Shown piece after piece: positions 1-11,175 of a DNA stretch of 64,000 nt; within the stretch, counting starts at the first letter, position 1; every line of letters begins with the position of its first letter. The position numbers and the translations under genes are program-made. The notes below the pieces were generated by a model. That model was given only the letters and a program-made list of their open reading frames with translations. It was not told where the DNA came from and made no database searches. Source of the DNA: Roseivivax sp. GX 12232 (GTDB lineage Bacteria; Pseudomonadota; Alphaproteobacteria; Rhodobacterales; Rhodobacteraceae); contig NZ_JAJSEC010000004.1 in the NCBI RefSeq assembly GCF_021272185.1, positions 124,001 through 188,000 of the forward strand. The letters run 5' to 3'.

Positions 1-615
1 CAGGGCGAGCGCGAGATGGCCTCCGACAACAAGATGCTCGGCCAGTTCAACCTCGAGGACATCCCGCCGGCACCGCGCGGCATGCCCCAGATCGAGGTGA
101 CCTTCGACATCGACGCGAACGGCATCGTCTCCGTTGCGGCGAAGGACAAGGGCACGAACAAGGAGCAGAAGATCACCATCCAGGCCTCGGGCGGCCTCTC
201 GGACGACGAGATCAACAACATGGTCAAGGACGCCGAGGAGAACGCCGAGGCGGACAAGAAGCGCCGCGACCTCGTGGATGCGCGGAACCAGGCGGAAAGC
301 CTGATCCACGCGACCGAGAAGTCGATCGAGGAACACGGCGACAAGGTCGACCCCTCGACCGTGGAAGCGATCGAACTGGCGGTGGCCGCGCTCAAGGACG
401 AGCTCGAGAACGACGATGCCGAGAAGATCAAGTCGGGCATCCAGAACGTGACCGAGGCCTCGATGAAACTGGGCGAGGCGATCTACAAGGCGCAGTCCGA
501 AAGCTCCGAGGACAGCACCCCGGAGGCCGACAGCTCCGAGAACGGCAACTCGAGCGATGAAGACATCGTCGACGCCGATTTCGAGGATCTCGGCGAAGAT
601 CGGAAGCAGGGCTGA
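1..615 (+). CDS. dnaK: Chaperone DnaK (Hsp70), 3' part only
   Basis: The gene enters from the left edge; 204 codons are present and the reading frame is open from base 1. DnaK is the cytosolic ATP-dependent Hsp70 that binds exposed hydrophobic segments of unfolded proteins. What is visible is the end of the beta-sandwich substrate-binding domain ([19 protein letters not shown], then [11 protein letters not shown]) and the helical lid. The lid ends in an acidic, Ser/Asp/Glu-rich tail ([13 protein letters not shown]), typical of bacterial DnaK. dnaJ follows 83 bp downstream on the same strand, the usual dnaK-dnaJ pair. The internal ATG at base 16 is not the start. Confidence 0.97.
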   Translation, partial: QGEREMASDNKMLGQFNLEDIPPAPRGMPQIEVTFDIDANGIVSVAAKDKGTNKEQKITIQASGGLSDDEINNMVKDAEENAEADKKRRDLVDARNQAESLIHATEKSIEEHGDKVDPSTVEAIELAVAALKDELENDDAEKIKSGIQNVTEASMKLGEAIYKAQSESSEDSTPEADSSENGNSSDEDIVDADFEDLGEDRKQG

Positions 616-637
616 GCCCGGTGCGAAACGCATGATC

Positions 638-668
638 GGGGGCCGGTCCGGATGCCGGGCCGGCCCTT
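638..668 (+). other. Hairpin in the dnaK-dnaJ spacer
   Basis: GGGCCGG (640-646) pairs with CCGGCCC (660-666), and the loop contains further CCGG complementarity. There is no T-run after it, so it looks more like a processing or attenuation element between the two chaperone genes than a full terminator. Only sequence pairing supports it. Confidence 0.4.
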
Positions 669-698
669 GGCGTTTTACACCGCGTGAAGGAGGCGTGT

Positions 699-1850
699 AT
701 GTCCAAACGCGATTACTACGACGTGCTCGGCCTGGCCCGGGATGCGTCGGGGGACGAGATCAAGAAAGCCTACCGCCGCAAGGCGAAGGAGCTGCACCCC
801 GACCGCAACGCCGACAATCCCGAGGCGGAGTCGCAGTTCAAGGAAGCCAACGAGGCCTATGACGTCCTCAAGGACGCCGAGAAAAAGGCCGCCTACGACC
901 GCTTCGGCCACGCGGCCTTCGAAGGCGGCATGGGTGGCGGCGGCGGCCGGCCCGGCGGCGGCTTCGGCGGCGGCCAGGGCGATTTCGCCAGCGCCTTCTC
1001 GGATGTCTTCGACGACCTCTTCGGCGACTTCATGGGCGGCGCGCGCGGCGGCCGGGCCCGCGCGGCGCGCGGGGCGGACCTGCGCTACAACCTGCGCATC
1101 ACGCTCGAGGAAGCCTTCCAGGGGCTGCACAAGTCGATCCAGGTGCCGACCTCGGTGCAATGCGGCTCCTGCAGCGGCACCGGCGCCGAGGGCGGCGCCG
1201 AGCCCACCACCTGTCCGACCTGCTCGGGCATGGGCAAGGTCCGCGCGACCCAGGGCTTCTTCACGGTGGAGCGCAGCTGCCCGACCTGTTCGGGGCTCGG
1301 CCAGACGGTCAAGAACCCCTGCGGCACCTGCCACGGCGCCGGCCGCGTCGAGAAGGAGCGCGCGCTCTCGGTGACCATCCCCAAGGGCGTCGAGACCGGC
1401 ACCCGCATCCGGCTCGCCGGTGAAGGCGAGGCGGGGATGCGCGGCGGCCCGCCGGGCGACCTCTATATCTTCATCGAGGTCACCGCCCATCCGATCTTCG
1501 ACCGCGACGGGGTGAACCTGCAGTGCCGCGTGCCGGTCTCCATGGCCACGGCGGCCCTGGGCGGCGACATCGAGGTGCCGACCATCGACGGCGGCCGCAG
1601 CCGGGTGAAGATCCCCGGCGGCTCGCAGTCCGGCCGGCAGATGCGCCTGCGCGGCAAGGGCATGCCGGCGCTGCGCGGCGGCGGCTCGGGCGACATGTTC
1701 ATCGAGCTGGCGGTCGAGACCCCGGTCAACCTCACCTCGCGCCAGAAGGAGATTCTGCGCGAGTTCGAGGAGATGAGCGAGGACAACAACCCCGAATCCA
1801 AGAGCTTCTTCAAATCGGTGAAGAGCTTCTGGGACAGCATGAAAAGCTGA
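699..1850 (+). CDS. dnaJ: Chaperone protein DnaJ (Hsp40)
   Basis: Type I J-protein of 383 residues that stimulates DnaK ATP hydrolysis and delivers substrates. The order of domains is complete: J domain with the HPD motif (HPDRN, about residues 33-37), a Gly/Phe-rich linker ([14 protein letters not shown]), and a zinc-binding region with four CxxCxGxG repeats ([32 protein letters not shown]). The C-terminal substrate-binding domains follow. The start at 699 was chosen because AAGGAGG lies at 687-693 and the protein then begins [11 protein letters not shown]; the in-frame start at 684 would add five residues and bury this ribosome-binding site. Confidence 0.97.
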   Translation: MSKRDYYDVLGLARDASGDEIKKAYRRKAKELHPDRNADNPEAESQFKEANEAYDVLKDAEKKAAYDRFGHAAFEGGMGGGGGRPGGGFGGGQGDFASAFSDVFDDLFGDFMGGARGGRARAARGADLRYNLRITLEEAFQGLHKSIQVPTSVQCGSCSGTGAEGGAEPTTCPTCSGMGKVRATQGFFTVERSCPTCSGLGQTVKNPCGTCHGAGRVEKERALSVTIPKGVETGTRIRLAGEGEAGMRGGPPGDLYIFIEVTAHPIFDRDGVNLQCRVPVSMATAALGGDIEVPTIDGGRSRVKIPGGSQSGRQMRLRGKGMPALRGGGSGDMFIELAVETPVNLTSRQKEILREFEEMSEDNNPESKSFFKSVKSFWDSMKS

Positions 1851-1935
1851 CACTGCTTGCGGGCGAGGGGGCGCAGATGCGCGCCTTCGCCCGTGACGCC
1901 ACGTTGGGGCTGACAGGCTCCGCCCGGTCATGTGA

Positions 1936-3987
<2,052 letters not shown>

Positions 3988-4078
3988 GGCTGGGGGCGCG
4001 CGCGGCTGGCTGCGCGGCTTTGGGGCCGGGCAAACGGCTGGCCAGCGTGCTGTTGGCCCGCCCGCTTTGGTTCCTCTG

Positions 4079-4147
4079 ACTTCGAGGTCATGCGCCGAAG
4101 CGCGTGCCTGCGGCACGCGCGGGCGATGGGGCCAGCCCCCTCGCGCT
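4079..4147 (+). repeat. Intergenic hairpin preceding the AGGTATTTTTGCC element
   Basis: The fadH-aminotransferase gap contains a strong hairpin: GCGCGTGCC, loop TGC, GGCACGCGC (around 4099-4119). A short GGGG/CCCC hairpin follows. It sits directly before the short repeat at 4148. It probably ends fadH transcription in at least some messages, though no T-run follows immediately. Confidence 0.4.
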
Positions 4148-4179
4148 CCCCCGAGGTATTTTTGCCAAGATGAAGGGGG
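4148..4179 (+). repeat. Short dispersed repeat, copy A (AGGTATTTTTGCCAAG core)
   Basis: The core AGGTATTTTTGCCAAG is framed by a C-run (CCCCCG) and a G-run (GGGGG) that can pair. A second copy with the same framing is at 56586-56615. Both copies follow short hairpins in intergenic DNA. From memory this element recurs in Rhodobacteraceae intergenic regions; that was not checked here. Confidence 0.6.
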
Positions 4180-4251
4180 AAAGGAATCTCTTTTGGCCGG
4201 ACCCGTGGCGCGCTAGGATTTGATCAAATTCCAGCAGCGGAGGGCCCCGCC

Positions 4252-5601
4252 GTGAAAGACCTCAACTACCTCAAGGAAGAGAACGCCCGCCACCTCTGGC
4301 ACCCGATGGGCCATCCCGGCGCCCTGCGCGAGAGCCCGCCGCGCATCGTGCGCAGCGCCTCGGGCGTCTCGATCACCGATGTCGACGGGCATTCCGCCAT
4401 CGACGCGGTGGGCGGGCTCTGGTGCGTGAACCTGGGCTATTCCAACGACCGGGTGAAAGCCGCCATCGCCGACCAGCTGGGCGAGCTGCCCTATTACTCG
4501 GCCTTCGCGGGCACCACCAATCCCGCCGCCATCGAGGCCAGCCAGGCGGTCTGCGACTTCTTCGCCGAGGACGGCATGGCGCGGGCCTTCTTTACCTCGG
4601 GCGGGTCGGATTCGGTCGACACCGCGCTGCGGCTCGCGCGGCAGTATCACCGCCTGAAGGGCGCGCCCGGGCGGACCAAGTTCCTGTCCTTGAAGAAGGG
4701 CTACCACGGCACCCATTGGGGCGGCGCCTCGGTCAATGGCAACAACCGCTTCCGCATCGGCTACGAGCCGCTGATGCCCGGCTGTTTCCACTTGCCGAGC
4801 CCCTATAGCTACCGCAACCCCTTCGACGAGCGCGACCCCGAGGAACTGGCCCGCAAGATCGCCGCCATGGCCGAGGACGAGATCGTCTTCCAGGGCCCCG
4901 AGACCATCGCCGCCTTCATCATGGAGCCGATCCAGGGCGCGGGCGGGGTGATCGTGCCGGGCGAGAGCTTCATGCGGCGCATGCGCGAGGTCTGCGATCG
5001 GCACGGCATCCTGATGATCTCGGACGAGGTGATCACCGGCTTCGGGCGCACGGGCCACGGCTCGGGCGCGCGGCACTGGGGGGTGAAGCCCGACATGATG
5101 TGCACCGCCAAGGGCATCACCTCGGGCTATTTCCCGGTCGGCGCGACGCTGGTCTCCGCCGGCATGGCCGAGGTCTTCGAAAGCGCCGGCGCCGAGGGGG
5201 CGATCTGGCACGGCTACACCTATTCCGCCCATCCCGTCGGCGCGGCGGCGGTGGTCGCCACCCTGGACGAAACCCGCCGGCTGGGCGTCGAGGCCAATGC
5301 CGCCGCGCGCGGGCGCCAGCTCTACGAGGGCGTGCAGGCCCTGGCACAGCGCCACGAGATCATCGGCGACGTGCGCGGCGGCCACGGGCTGATGACCGGG
5401 GTGGAGCTGGTTTCGGACCGGAAGGCGAAGACGCCGCTCGATGCCGCCAGCATGGCGCGCATCCACCAGGCCACCTACGAGGCAGGCGCCATGGTGCGGC
5501 TCGGCATGCACAACATCCTGATGTCGCCGCCCCTGGTGATCACCGAGGGCGAGGTCGAGGGCATCCTCGCGGCGCTCGACACCGGGCTCGCAGCGGTCTG
5601 A
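4252..5601 (+). CDS. Class III (omega) aminotransferase, PLP-dependent
   Basis: A 449-residue fold-type I aminotransferase of the class III group, which includes beta-alanine/taurine:pyruvate and adenosylmethionine-8-amino-7-oxononanoate aminotransferases. Signatures: GGSDSVDTALRLAR near residue 120, ISDEVITGFGRTG (Asp contacting the PLP ring nitrogen) near 258, and the Schiff-base lysine Lys287 in TAKGITSGYFPVG. A substrate cannot be read from sequence; an omega-amino acid:pyruvate enzyme is most likely. Translation starts at GTG 4252 with GGAGG-like bases at 4239-4243. No neighbouring pathway gene narrows the role. Confidence 0.85.
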   Translation: MKDLNYLKEENARHLWHPMGHPGALRESPPRIVRSASGVSITDVDGHSAIDAVGGLWCVNLGYSNDRVKAAIADQLGELPYYSAFAGTTNPAAIEASQAVCDFFAEDGMARAFFTSGGSDSVDTALRLARQYHRLKGAPGRTKFLSLKKGYHGTHWGGASVNGNNRFRIGYEPLMPGCFHLPSPYSYRNPFDERDPEELARKIAAMAEDEIVFQGPETIAAFIMEPIQGAGGVIVPGESFMRRMREVCDRHGILMISDEVITGFGRTGHGSGARHWGVKPDMMCTAKGITSGYFPVGATLVSAGMAEVFESAGAEGAIWHGYTYSAHPVGAAAVVATLDETRRLGVEANAAARGRQLYEGVQALAQRHEIIGDVRGGHGLMTGVELVSDRKAKTPLDAASMARIHQATYEAGAMVRLGMHNILMSPPLVITEGEVEGILAALDTGLAAV

Positions 5602-6096
5602 TCAGACGCGCTTTTTCGCCCGGCGCAACAGCATGTCGCGCCGGGTCTTCGACAGAAGGTCAAAATACATCCGCCCGTTCAGGTGGTCGATCTGGTGCTG
5701 CACCGAGGTCGCCCAGAGGCCGACGAAGTCCTTTTCCTCGGTCTCGCCCTCGGCGTTGAGGAAGCGCACCGTCACCGCCCGGGGCCGGGAGACCTTGGCC
5801 GAGACGCCGGGCAGGCAGGGGCTGGCTTCCTCGTGTTCGCGCGGGGTGACGCTGGCGTGCAGGACCTCGGGGTTGGCCATGCGGATGGCCTCGCCCCGGG
5901 CCTCGGAGGCATCGACGACGGCCAGCCGCAGCATGACGCCGATCTGCACCGCCGCCAGCCCGACGCCGGGCATGGCCTCCATTGTGTCGATCATGTCGTC
6001 CCAATGGCCGCGGATCTCGTCGGTGATCCCGGCGACCGGCGCGGCGGATGTCTTCAGCCGTCGGTCGGGCCAGCGCAGGATCGGCCGGGCGGTCAC
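5602..6096 (-). CDS. Peptide deformylase-like protein lacking the catalytic glutamate
   Basis: A 164-residue PDF-fold protein, paralogue of the upstream gene. Motif 1 is intact (GVGLAAVQIG). Motif 2 keeps the metal-binding cysteine but in the context SPCLPG instead of EGCLS. Motif 3 reads HQIDH instead of HExxH: codon 135 (5692-5694) is CAG, glutamine. In characterised deformylases this glutamate is the general base and its replacement by Gln abolishes turnover. All three metal ligands (Cys, His134, His138) remain, so it may still bind metal and N-terminal peptides. It overlaps the active def gene by 4 bp (6093-6096), implying coupled translation. It may have another hydrolytic role or act as a binding protein. 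Confidence 0.88.
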   Translation of the reverse strand: MTARPILRWPDRRLKTSAAPVAGITDEIRGHWDDMIDTMEAMPGVGLAAVQIGVMLRLAVVDASEARGEAIRMANPEVLHASVTPREHEEASPCLPGVSAKVSRPRAVTVRFLNAEGETEEKDFVGLWATSVQHQIDHLNGRMYFDLLSKTRRDMLLRRAKKRV

Positions 6097-6614
6097 GCGC
6101 GGGCCTTCTCGCGCTTCAGCTTCTGCATCTTGCGGGTGATCATCTGGCGCTTCATCGGGCCGAGGTAGTCGATGAAGAGCTTGCCGTTCAGATGGTCGAT
6201 CTCGTGCTGCACGCAGGTCGCCCAGAGGCCGTCGAAATGTTCCTCCTGGCGCGCGCCGTCGCGGTCGAGCCAGGTCACGGTGACCTCGGTCGGACGTTCG
6301 ACCTCGGCGAATTGCTCGGGGATCGAGAGGCAGCCTTCTTCGTAGGTGCCGGTCTCTTCCGAGGCCGAGAGGATCTCGGGGTTGAACATGACAATCGGGC
6401 GCGGCTCGGCGTCCTCGTCCTTGACGCAGTCGAGCACGATCAGCCGGAGCATCTGCCCGATCTGCGGCGCCGCGAGGCCGATGCCGGGCGCGTCATACAT
6501 GGTCTCGAGCATGTCGTCGGCGAGCGCGCGCAGCTCGTCGGTGACCGCCTCGACGGGCGGGCAGACCTTCTTCAGGCGCGGGTCGGGGTGCAGGATGATC
6601 GGTCTCAGTGCCAT
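6093..6614 (-). CDS. def: Peptide deformylase
   Basis: Removes the N-formyl group from nascent polypeptides at the ribosome exit. The 173-residue protein has all three canonical motifs: GIGLAAPQIG, EEGCLSIPE (metal Cys) and QHEIDHLNG (HExxH with metal histidines and catalytic Glu). The start at 6614 (MALRPIILHPDP) was chosen over the longer frame from 6650 because bacterial deformylases begin with this segment. It is first in a two-gene unit with the PDF-like gene. fmt, often adjacent, is not in the window. Confidence 0.96.
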   Translation of the reverse strand: MALRPIILHPDPRLKKVCPPVEAVTDELRALADDMLETMYDAPGIGLAAPQIGQMLRLIVLDCVKDEDAEPRPIVMFNPEILSASEETGTYEEGCLSIPEQFAEVERPTEVTVTWLDRDGARQEEHFDGLWATCVQHEIDHLNGKLFIDYLGPMKRQMITRKMQKLKREKARA

Positions 6615-7030
6615 GAGCCGCGATGTAAGCATCTCGCCGGGCGGGCGCAACTGAAAGCGGGGAGGGGGGAGGCGGTGAGCGGGGATGATGGCGTTTGGGG
6701 GGTGTTGGGCTATTTGAGGGGTCGTGGCCGGATTGCTTGTGAGCGTGCTTGGGACGGTCTGTCGGTTGCCGAGGGAAGGTGATTGCGGAATGGCAGGCCC
6801 GCGAGCTTCGCAAGCCCCGGCGAGGGGATGCGCTCAAGCCGCTCTCCTGCGCCGCTCTCGCCCCCCTTAACCACGTTCACCACTCACGCCTTTCCAAAGC
6901 CGCTCGCACCCAATTTTCACCGCGCTCGCCACCGCGACACCGGGCCTAACGCGCACCGATTCCAATGCCGCCCCGCAACCAACCTCACCGCACGCACCCA
7001 CCATCTGCCCGATGCGCCACGTCGCACTCC
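6615..7030. other. Long divergent intergenic region, left part
   Basis: The def-malY gap spans 6615-7442. No frame shows the G/C-rich third-position bias or a recognisable protein. The stretch 6830-7020 is C-rich with poor coding character. Promoters for def (minus) and the C-S lyase (plus) must lie within the gap but no clear -35/-10 pair stands out. The only defined structure is the repeat copy that follows at 7031. Confidence 0.5.
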
Positions 7031-7193
7031 TGCGCCCGAATAGCACCGAAGGTGCCGGGCGCGCGCCGGACCGGCCCGATGGGCCGGCGCTCCCTGGGGT
7101 GGCGTGCGCAGATCGCCGCTAGTCCTGACCTTGTTGGGATAAAGTGCGCCGATCGACTGGCAGTAGCGCCGGCCCCCGGTCCGGCGCGCGCCC
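7031..7193 (-). repeat. Dispersed structured repeat, copy 1 (reverse orientation)
   Basis: About 160 bp. Read on the minus strand, a GGGCGCGCGCCGGACCGGGG arm leads into the core CACTTTATCCC then CAAGGTCAGGACTA. The inverted arm and the terminal nested hairpin follow. The inner stem is GCACC/GGTGC with a 3-base loop (7043-7055 region). It lies in the divergent def-malY gap; the other copies start at 8991, 19857, 26468, 50814 and 55214. Confidence 0.85.
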
Positions 7194-7442
7194 TTGCTTG
7201 GGCGTTGGGCTTGTCTCGCGGCGCGGCGTTGGACGCGGGTATCCTCGGGATGGCACCTTCCGGGCTGGTGGCACGCCACTTCTCGCCACAACTGGGCGCA
7301 CGGCCTCGGGGCCCGCGGCCCGACGCGCGTCCCTCGACCCCACAGCCCACGCCCACCCCCCACCCCCCACCCCCCCCTCTTTCGCCTTGAGCCCGCCGCG
7401 CGTTCTGGCAGTCTCGCGCGGGACGCCAGCAAGGAGAACCGC

Positions 7443-8615
7443 ATGAGCTTCGACGAGATCATCGACCGGGTCGGGACCGGCTGCATGAAGTGGGACGGGA
7501 TGGAGAAGCTCTACGGCGTGTCGCCCGAGACCGGCATCGCCATGTGGGTGGCCGACATGGACTTCCGCCCGCCCGAGGGGGTGACCCGCGCGCTCCGGGG
7601 GCTCGCCGATCACGGCATCTACGGCTACCCGGGCCCCGATGAGGCCTATCGCGAGGCGATCTGCTGGTGGATGCAGACCCGCCACGGCTGGTCGATCGAG
7701 GCCGACTGGATCTTCTCGACCCACGGGCTGGTCAACGGCACCGCCATGTGCGTCGACACCTGGACCGAGCCGGGCGACGGCGTGGTGCTCTTTACCCCGG
7801 TCTACCATGCCTTCGCCAAGGTGATCCGCGCCGCGGGCCGGGAGGTGGTGGAATGCCCGCTGACCTCCGAGAACGGCCGCTACGAGATGGATTTCGACGC
7901 CTATGACGCCCAGATGACCGGGCGCGAGAAGATGGTGATCCTCTGCTCGCCGCACAATCCCGGCGGCCGCGTCTGGTCCGAGGCGGAGCTGCGCGGCGTC
8001 GCCGATTTCGCCCGGCGCCACAACCTGATCCTGGTCTCCGACGAGATCCACATGGACCTGGTGATGCCCGGCCAGCGCCACCGCGCCTTCGACACCATCG
8101 ACCACGGCATCCGCGACCGGCTGGTGATGATGACCGCGGCGACCAAGACCTTCAACATCGCCGGGGCCCATATCGGCAATGTCATCATCCCCGATCCGGC
8201 GCTGCGCTCGGCCTTCGGGGCGCGGATGGCGGCGCTCGGCATGTCGCCGGGGCTCTTCGGGCTGGAGATGGTCAAGGCCGCCTACAGCCCCGAGGGCGCG
8301 GAGTGGGTCGACGGGCTCTGCGCCTATCTCGAGGGCAACCGGCGGGTCTTCGACGCGGCGGTGGCGGAGATCCCGGGGCTCGCCTCGATGCCGCTCGAGG
8401 CGACCTACCTGGCCTGGGTGGATTTCGCCGGCACCGGCATGGCGCCGCGCGAGTTCCGCGCCCGGGTCGAGCAGGAGGCCGGGATCGCGGTGAACCACGG
8501 CGAGACCTTCGGCAGCGGCGGCGAGAGCTTCCTGCGGTTCAACCTCGCCACCCCCCGCGCGCGGGTCGAGGAGGCCGCCGAGCGGTTGGCGAAGGCCTTT
8601 GCGGACCTGCAGTAG
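7443..8615 (+). CDS. MalY/PatB-type PLP-dependent C-S lyase (cystathionine beta-lyase-like)
   Basis: A 390-residue fold-type I PLP enzyme. The N-terminal motif MWVADMDFRPP is diagnostic of the MalY/PatB branch, which cleaves the C-S bond of cystathionine or cysteine conjugates to give pyruvate, ammonia and a thiol. Other landmarks are CSPHNPGGRVW, SDEIHMDL (PLP-ring Asp) and the Schiff-base lysine Lys235 in AATKTFNIAG. The C-terminal substrate arginine region is RFNLATPR. The start at 7443 has AAGGAG at 7431-7436. It stands alone between two repeat copies, so context gives no pathway. Confidence 0.87.
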   Translation: MSFDEIIDRVGTGCMKWDGMEKLYGVSPETGIAMWVADMDFRPPEGVTRALRGLADHGIYGYPGPDEAYREAICWWMQTRHGWSIEADWIFSTHGLVNGTAMCVDTWTEPGDGVVLFTPVYHAFAKVIRAAGREVVECPLTSENGRYEMDFDAYDAQMTGREKMVILCSPHNPGGRVWSEAELRGVADFARRHNLILVSDEIHMDLVMPGQRHRAFDTIDHGIRDRLVMMTAATKTFNIAGAHIGNVIIPDPALRSAFGARMAALGMSPGLFGLEMVKAAYSPEGAEWVDGLCAYLEGNRRVFDAAVAEIPGLASMPLEATYLAWVDFAGTGMAPREFRARVEQEAGIAVNHGETFGSGGESFLRFNLATPRARVEEAAERLAKAFADLQ

Positions 8616-8990
8616 GGCGCGCGCGGAGCGGCGGTTGGCTGGAGGGCGTCGGGCGCTTAGGCGCTTCCCGGGCGCTGAGCAATGACGCGGCGCGGTCGCG
8701 CCGCGCTGAGCGGCGGTTCGGTTTGGCGCGGTCGTGTGGCCATTGCGCGGGTTTCCTGCGCAGTCGCATGGCCGCTGAGCTGGCTTCCGGCGCGGACGCG
8801 TGGCTGCCAAGCGGGGTTGCTGCGCAGTTGCCTGCCCGCCGAGGCCGAGCGTGGTTCCGACGCGGCGATCGGCGGTCCCGCGCTGTGCCCCAACCCGAGT
8901 ACCAAGAAGCGCCCCGGCCAACACCGGCGTGCCCAAGGCACCCACACGCCCATCCCGCCCTCTCAAAACGCCCCACCAGAGGGCGTGCGC
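8616..8990. other. Intergenic region with degenerate GC-rich repeats
   Basis: No credible gene. Between about 8680 and 8880 there are imperfect repetitions of segments such as GCGCAGTCGCATGGCCGC and GCGCAGTTGCC, and many short GCGC-centred inverted repeats. This looks like decayed repetitive DNA next to repeat copy 2. Confidence 0.45.
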
Positions 8991-9144
8991 CGGACCGGGG
9001 GCCGGCGCTGCTGAGGTTTGAGCGAGGCGCTTTATCCCTAAAAGGTCAGGGCTAGAGGCAAGCTAAGCGCACCACCCCAAGGAGCGCCGGCCCAAGGGGC
9101 CGGTCCGGCGCGCGCCCGGCATCTTTGATGCTATTCGGGCGCAA
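8991..9144 (+). repeat. Dispersed structured repeat, copy 2
   Basis: Left arm GGGCGTGCGCCGGACCGGGG, core GGCGCTTTATCCCTAAAAGG, right arm AGCGCCGGCCCAAGGGGCC, then the terminal hairpin with inner stem GCATC-TTT-GATGC enclosed by GCGCCCG/CGGGCGC (ends at 9144). It lies between the co-oriented C-S lyase and heparinase-like genes. Confidence 0.87.
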
Positions 9145-9402
9145 GGAGGGGCGCTTCGGGGGCAGGTGGCGCGCTATGCCAGCGCGTGCACAGGCCATCT
9201 CCGCCACTCACTTTCCTGCATCGACCGCACGGGAGCACCCACTGCGCCCCATTCACGACGCAAGCTTTCGCCCAACCCCGCACCACCAAAACCCCACCCA
9301 CGCACCACCCCCCATCCCCACCCCTTTCCCGGGTGACTTGCCCTCTCCGCGCAAGTATCACTGTCCCAACGATGCGCCGGAACGGCCGCGAGGGGCAGGA
9401 CC

Positions 9403-11175
9403 ATGTCGATGCTAGGGCCTTGGAGAACCCGGGCCACGAGCCTTCTCAACCGATACCACGCGCGGCGGGCGGCGGGCGCCCGGGGGGCGGCGGGCTTCGT
9501 CTCGCGGCCCGAGCCGCGCACCGTGGGCAGCCTGGCGCGCGGGCGGCAGCTCGCCGCCGGCAACCTGTTGTTCGCGGGCCACCTCGTCGAGGCGCCGGGC
9601 CATCTGCCCTGGGACCTGCGTGCGCCTGACGCGGCCTTCTCCGAGGAATTGCACGGCTTCGGCTGGCTCGACGATCTCGCCGCGGTGGGCGACGCCAAGG
9701 CGCGGCGCGCGGCGCAGGACTGGGTCTGGGGCTGGCAGGCGCGCTACGGGCGCGGCAGCGGGCCGGGCTGGACGCCGGACCTCGCCGGGCGGCGGATCAT
9801 TCGGCTGGTGCACCACGCGCTCTTCCTTCTTTCGGGGCGCACGCCCGAGCAAAGCGCCGCCTTCTACCGGATGCTCTCGGCCCAGGCGCGCTTCCTGTCG
9901 CGGCGCTGGCGGGCGACCGGCCCCGGCCTCGCGCGGATCGAGGCGCTGACGGGGTTTCTTTACGCCGGGCTCTCGATCGAGGGCATGGAGGCCGAGGCCG
10001 AAACCGCCCGCGCCGCACTTGCCAGGGAATGCGACACCCAGGTCGATGCGCAGGGCGGCATCGCCACCCGCAGCCCCGAGGAGCTGCTCGAGGTGCTGAC
10101 CCTGCTGACCTGGGCGCAGAGCGCGCTCTACGAGGCCGACCGCCGCGCCGGTCCCGAGATCGCCGCCGCCATCGACCGCATCGCGCCGACGCTCCGGGCG
10201 CTGCGCCATGCCGACGGCGGGCTCGCGCGCTTCCACGGTGGCGGGCGCGGGCTAGAAGGGCGGCTCGACCAGGCGCTGGCCTCGAGCGGCAGCCGCAAGC
10301 GGCGGCCCGAGGGGCTGGCCATGGGCTTCGCGCGGCTCTCGGCGGGGCGCACCAGCCTGATCCTCGACGCCGCGCCGCCGCCCGGCGGGAGGGCCTCGCT
10401 CAACGCCCATGCCTCGACACTGGCGTTCGAGCTGACCTCGGGACGGCGCCCGCTGGTGGTCAACTGCGGCTCGGGCGCGGTCTTCGGCGATGCCTGGCGC
10501 AAGGCGGGCCGTGCGACGCCCTCGCATTCGGCGCTTTGTCTCGACGGCTATTCCTCGGCCCGGCTGGGCGCGCCGGGACAGATCGGCGCGGCACAGCGCG
10601 AAAGGCTGACCGACCTGCCGCGCGAGGTCCCCGCCGAGATCAGCCGCGCGCCGGACGGGCTGAGCGTCCAGGCCGGCCACGACGGCTATGTCGCGACCCA
10701 CGGGCTGACCCATGCCAGGACGCTGGAGCTGACCTTCGACGGGCGGGCGCTGGCGGGCGAGGACATGCTTTTTGCCATCGAGCCCGCCCACAAGGCGCTT
10801 TTCGACCGGCGCATGGACGCGGTCTCGCTGGCCGGGCTGCCCTTCCAGATCCGCTTCCACCTGCACCCCGAGGTCGACGCCGAGGTCGACCTCGGCGGCA
10901 CGGCAGTCTCCATGGCGCTGCGCTCGGGCGAAATCTGGATCTTCCGCCACGACGGCAGCGCCGAGATGTCGCTCGATCCCTCGGTCTACCTGGAAAAAGG
11001 CCGTCTCAGGCCGCGTGGGGCGCAACAGATCGTTTTATCCGGCCGCGCGATGGAGTATGCGACCCGCGTCCGCTGGTCGCTGGCCAAGGCGCAGGAGACG
11101 GCAACCGCCATCCGCGACCTGGTGCGCGACGATGAGGACGACGCATCGACCGATCCAAACCAGGACTCCTCATGA
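9403..11175 (+). CDS. Heparinase II/III family protein
   Basis: A 590-residue protein of the bacterial heparinase II/III-like group: an N-terminal alpha-helical (alpha/alpha toroid-like) half, then the heparinase C-terminal beta-sheet domain. The C-terminal half includes the stretch [17 protein letters not shown] and a late conserved segment ending [20 protein letters not shown]. Characterised relatives are polysaccharide lyases, but many alphaproteobacterial members next to purH have no known substrate. There is no clear signal peptide, only a basic Arg/Ala-rich N-terminus. The stop overlaps the purH start (11172-11175), so the two are co-translated. ATG 9409 is an equally possible start. 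Confidence 0.85.
   Translation: MSMLGPWRTRATSLLNRYHARRAAGARGAAGFVSRPEPRTVGSLARGRQLAAGNLLFAGHLVEAPGHLPWDLRAPDAAFSEELHGFGWLDDLAAVGDAKARRAAQDWVWGWQARYGRGSGPGWTPDLAGRRIIRLVHHALFLLSGRTPEQSAAFYRMLSAQARFLSRRWRATGPGLARIEALTGFLYAGLSIEGMEAEAETARAALARECDTQVDAQGGIATRSPEELLEVLTLLTWAQSALYEADRRAGPEIAAAIDRIAPTLRALRHADGGLARFHGGGRGLEGRLDQALASSGSRKRRPEGLAMGFARLSAGRTSLILDAAPPPGGRASLNAHASTLAFELTSGRRPLVVNCGSGAVFGDAWRKAGRATPSHSALCLDGYSSARLGAPGQIGAAQRERLTDLPREVPAEISRAPDGLSVQAGHDGYVATHGLTHARTLELTFDGRALAGEDMLFAIEPAHKALFDRRMDAVSLAGLPFQIRFHLHPEVDAEVDLGGTAVSMALRSGEIWIFRHDGSAEMSLDPSVYLEKGRLRPRGAQQIVLSGRAMEYATRVRWSLAKAQETATAIRDLVRDDEDDASTDPNQDSS

Noticed and set aside
7031-7193. The ~160-bp repeats as insertion sequences or MITEs with target duplications
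   Set aside because: Ends are inverted, but no consistent flanking direct duplication or transposase was found, and the arms covary in structure. A MITE origin cannot be fully excluded.
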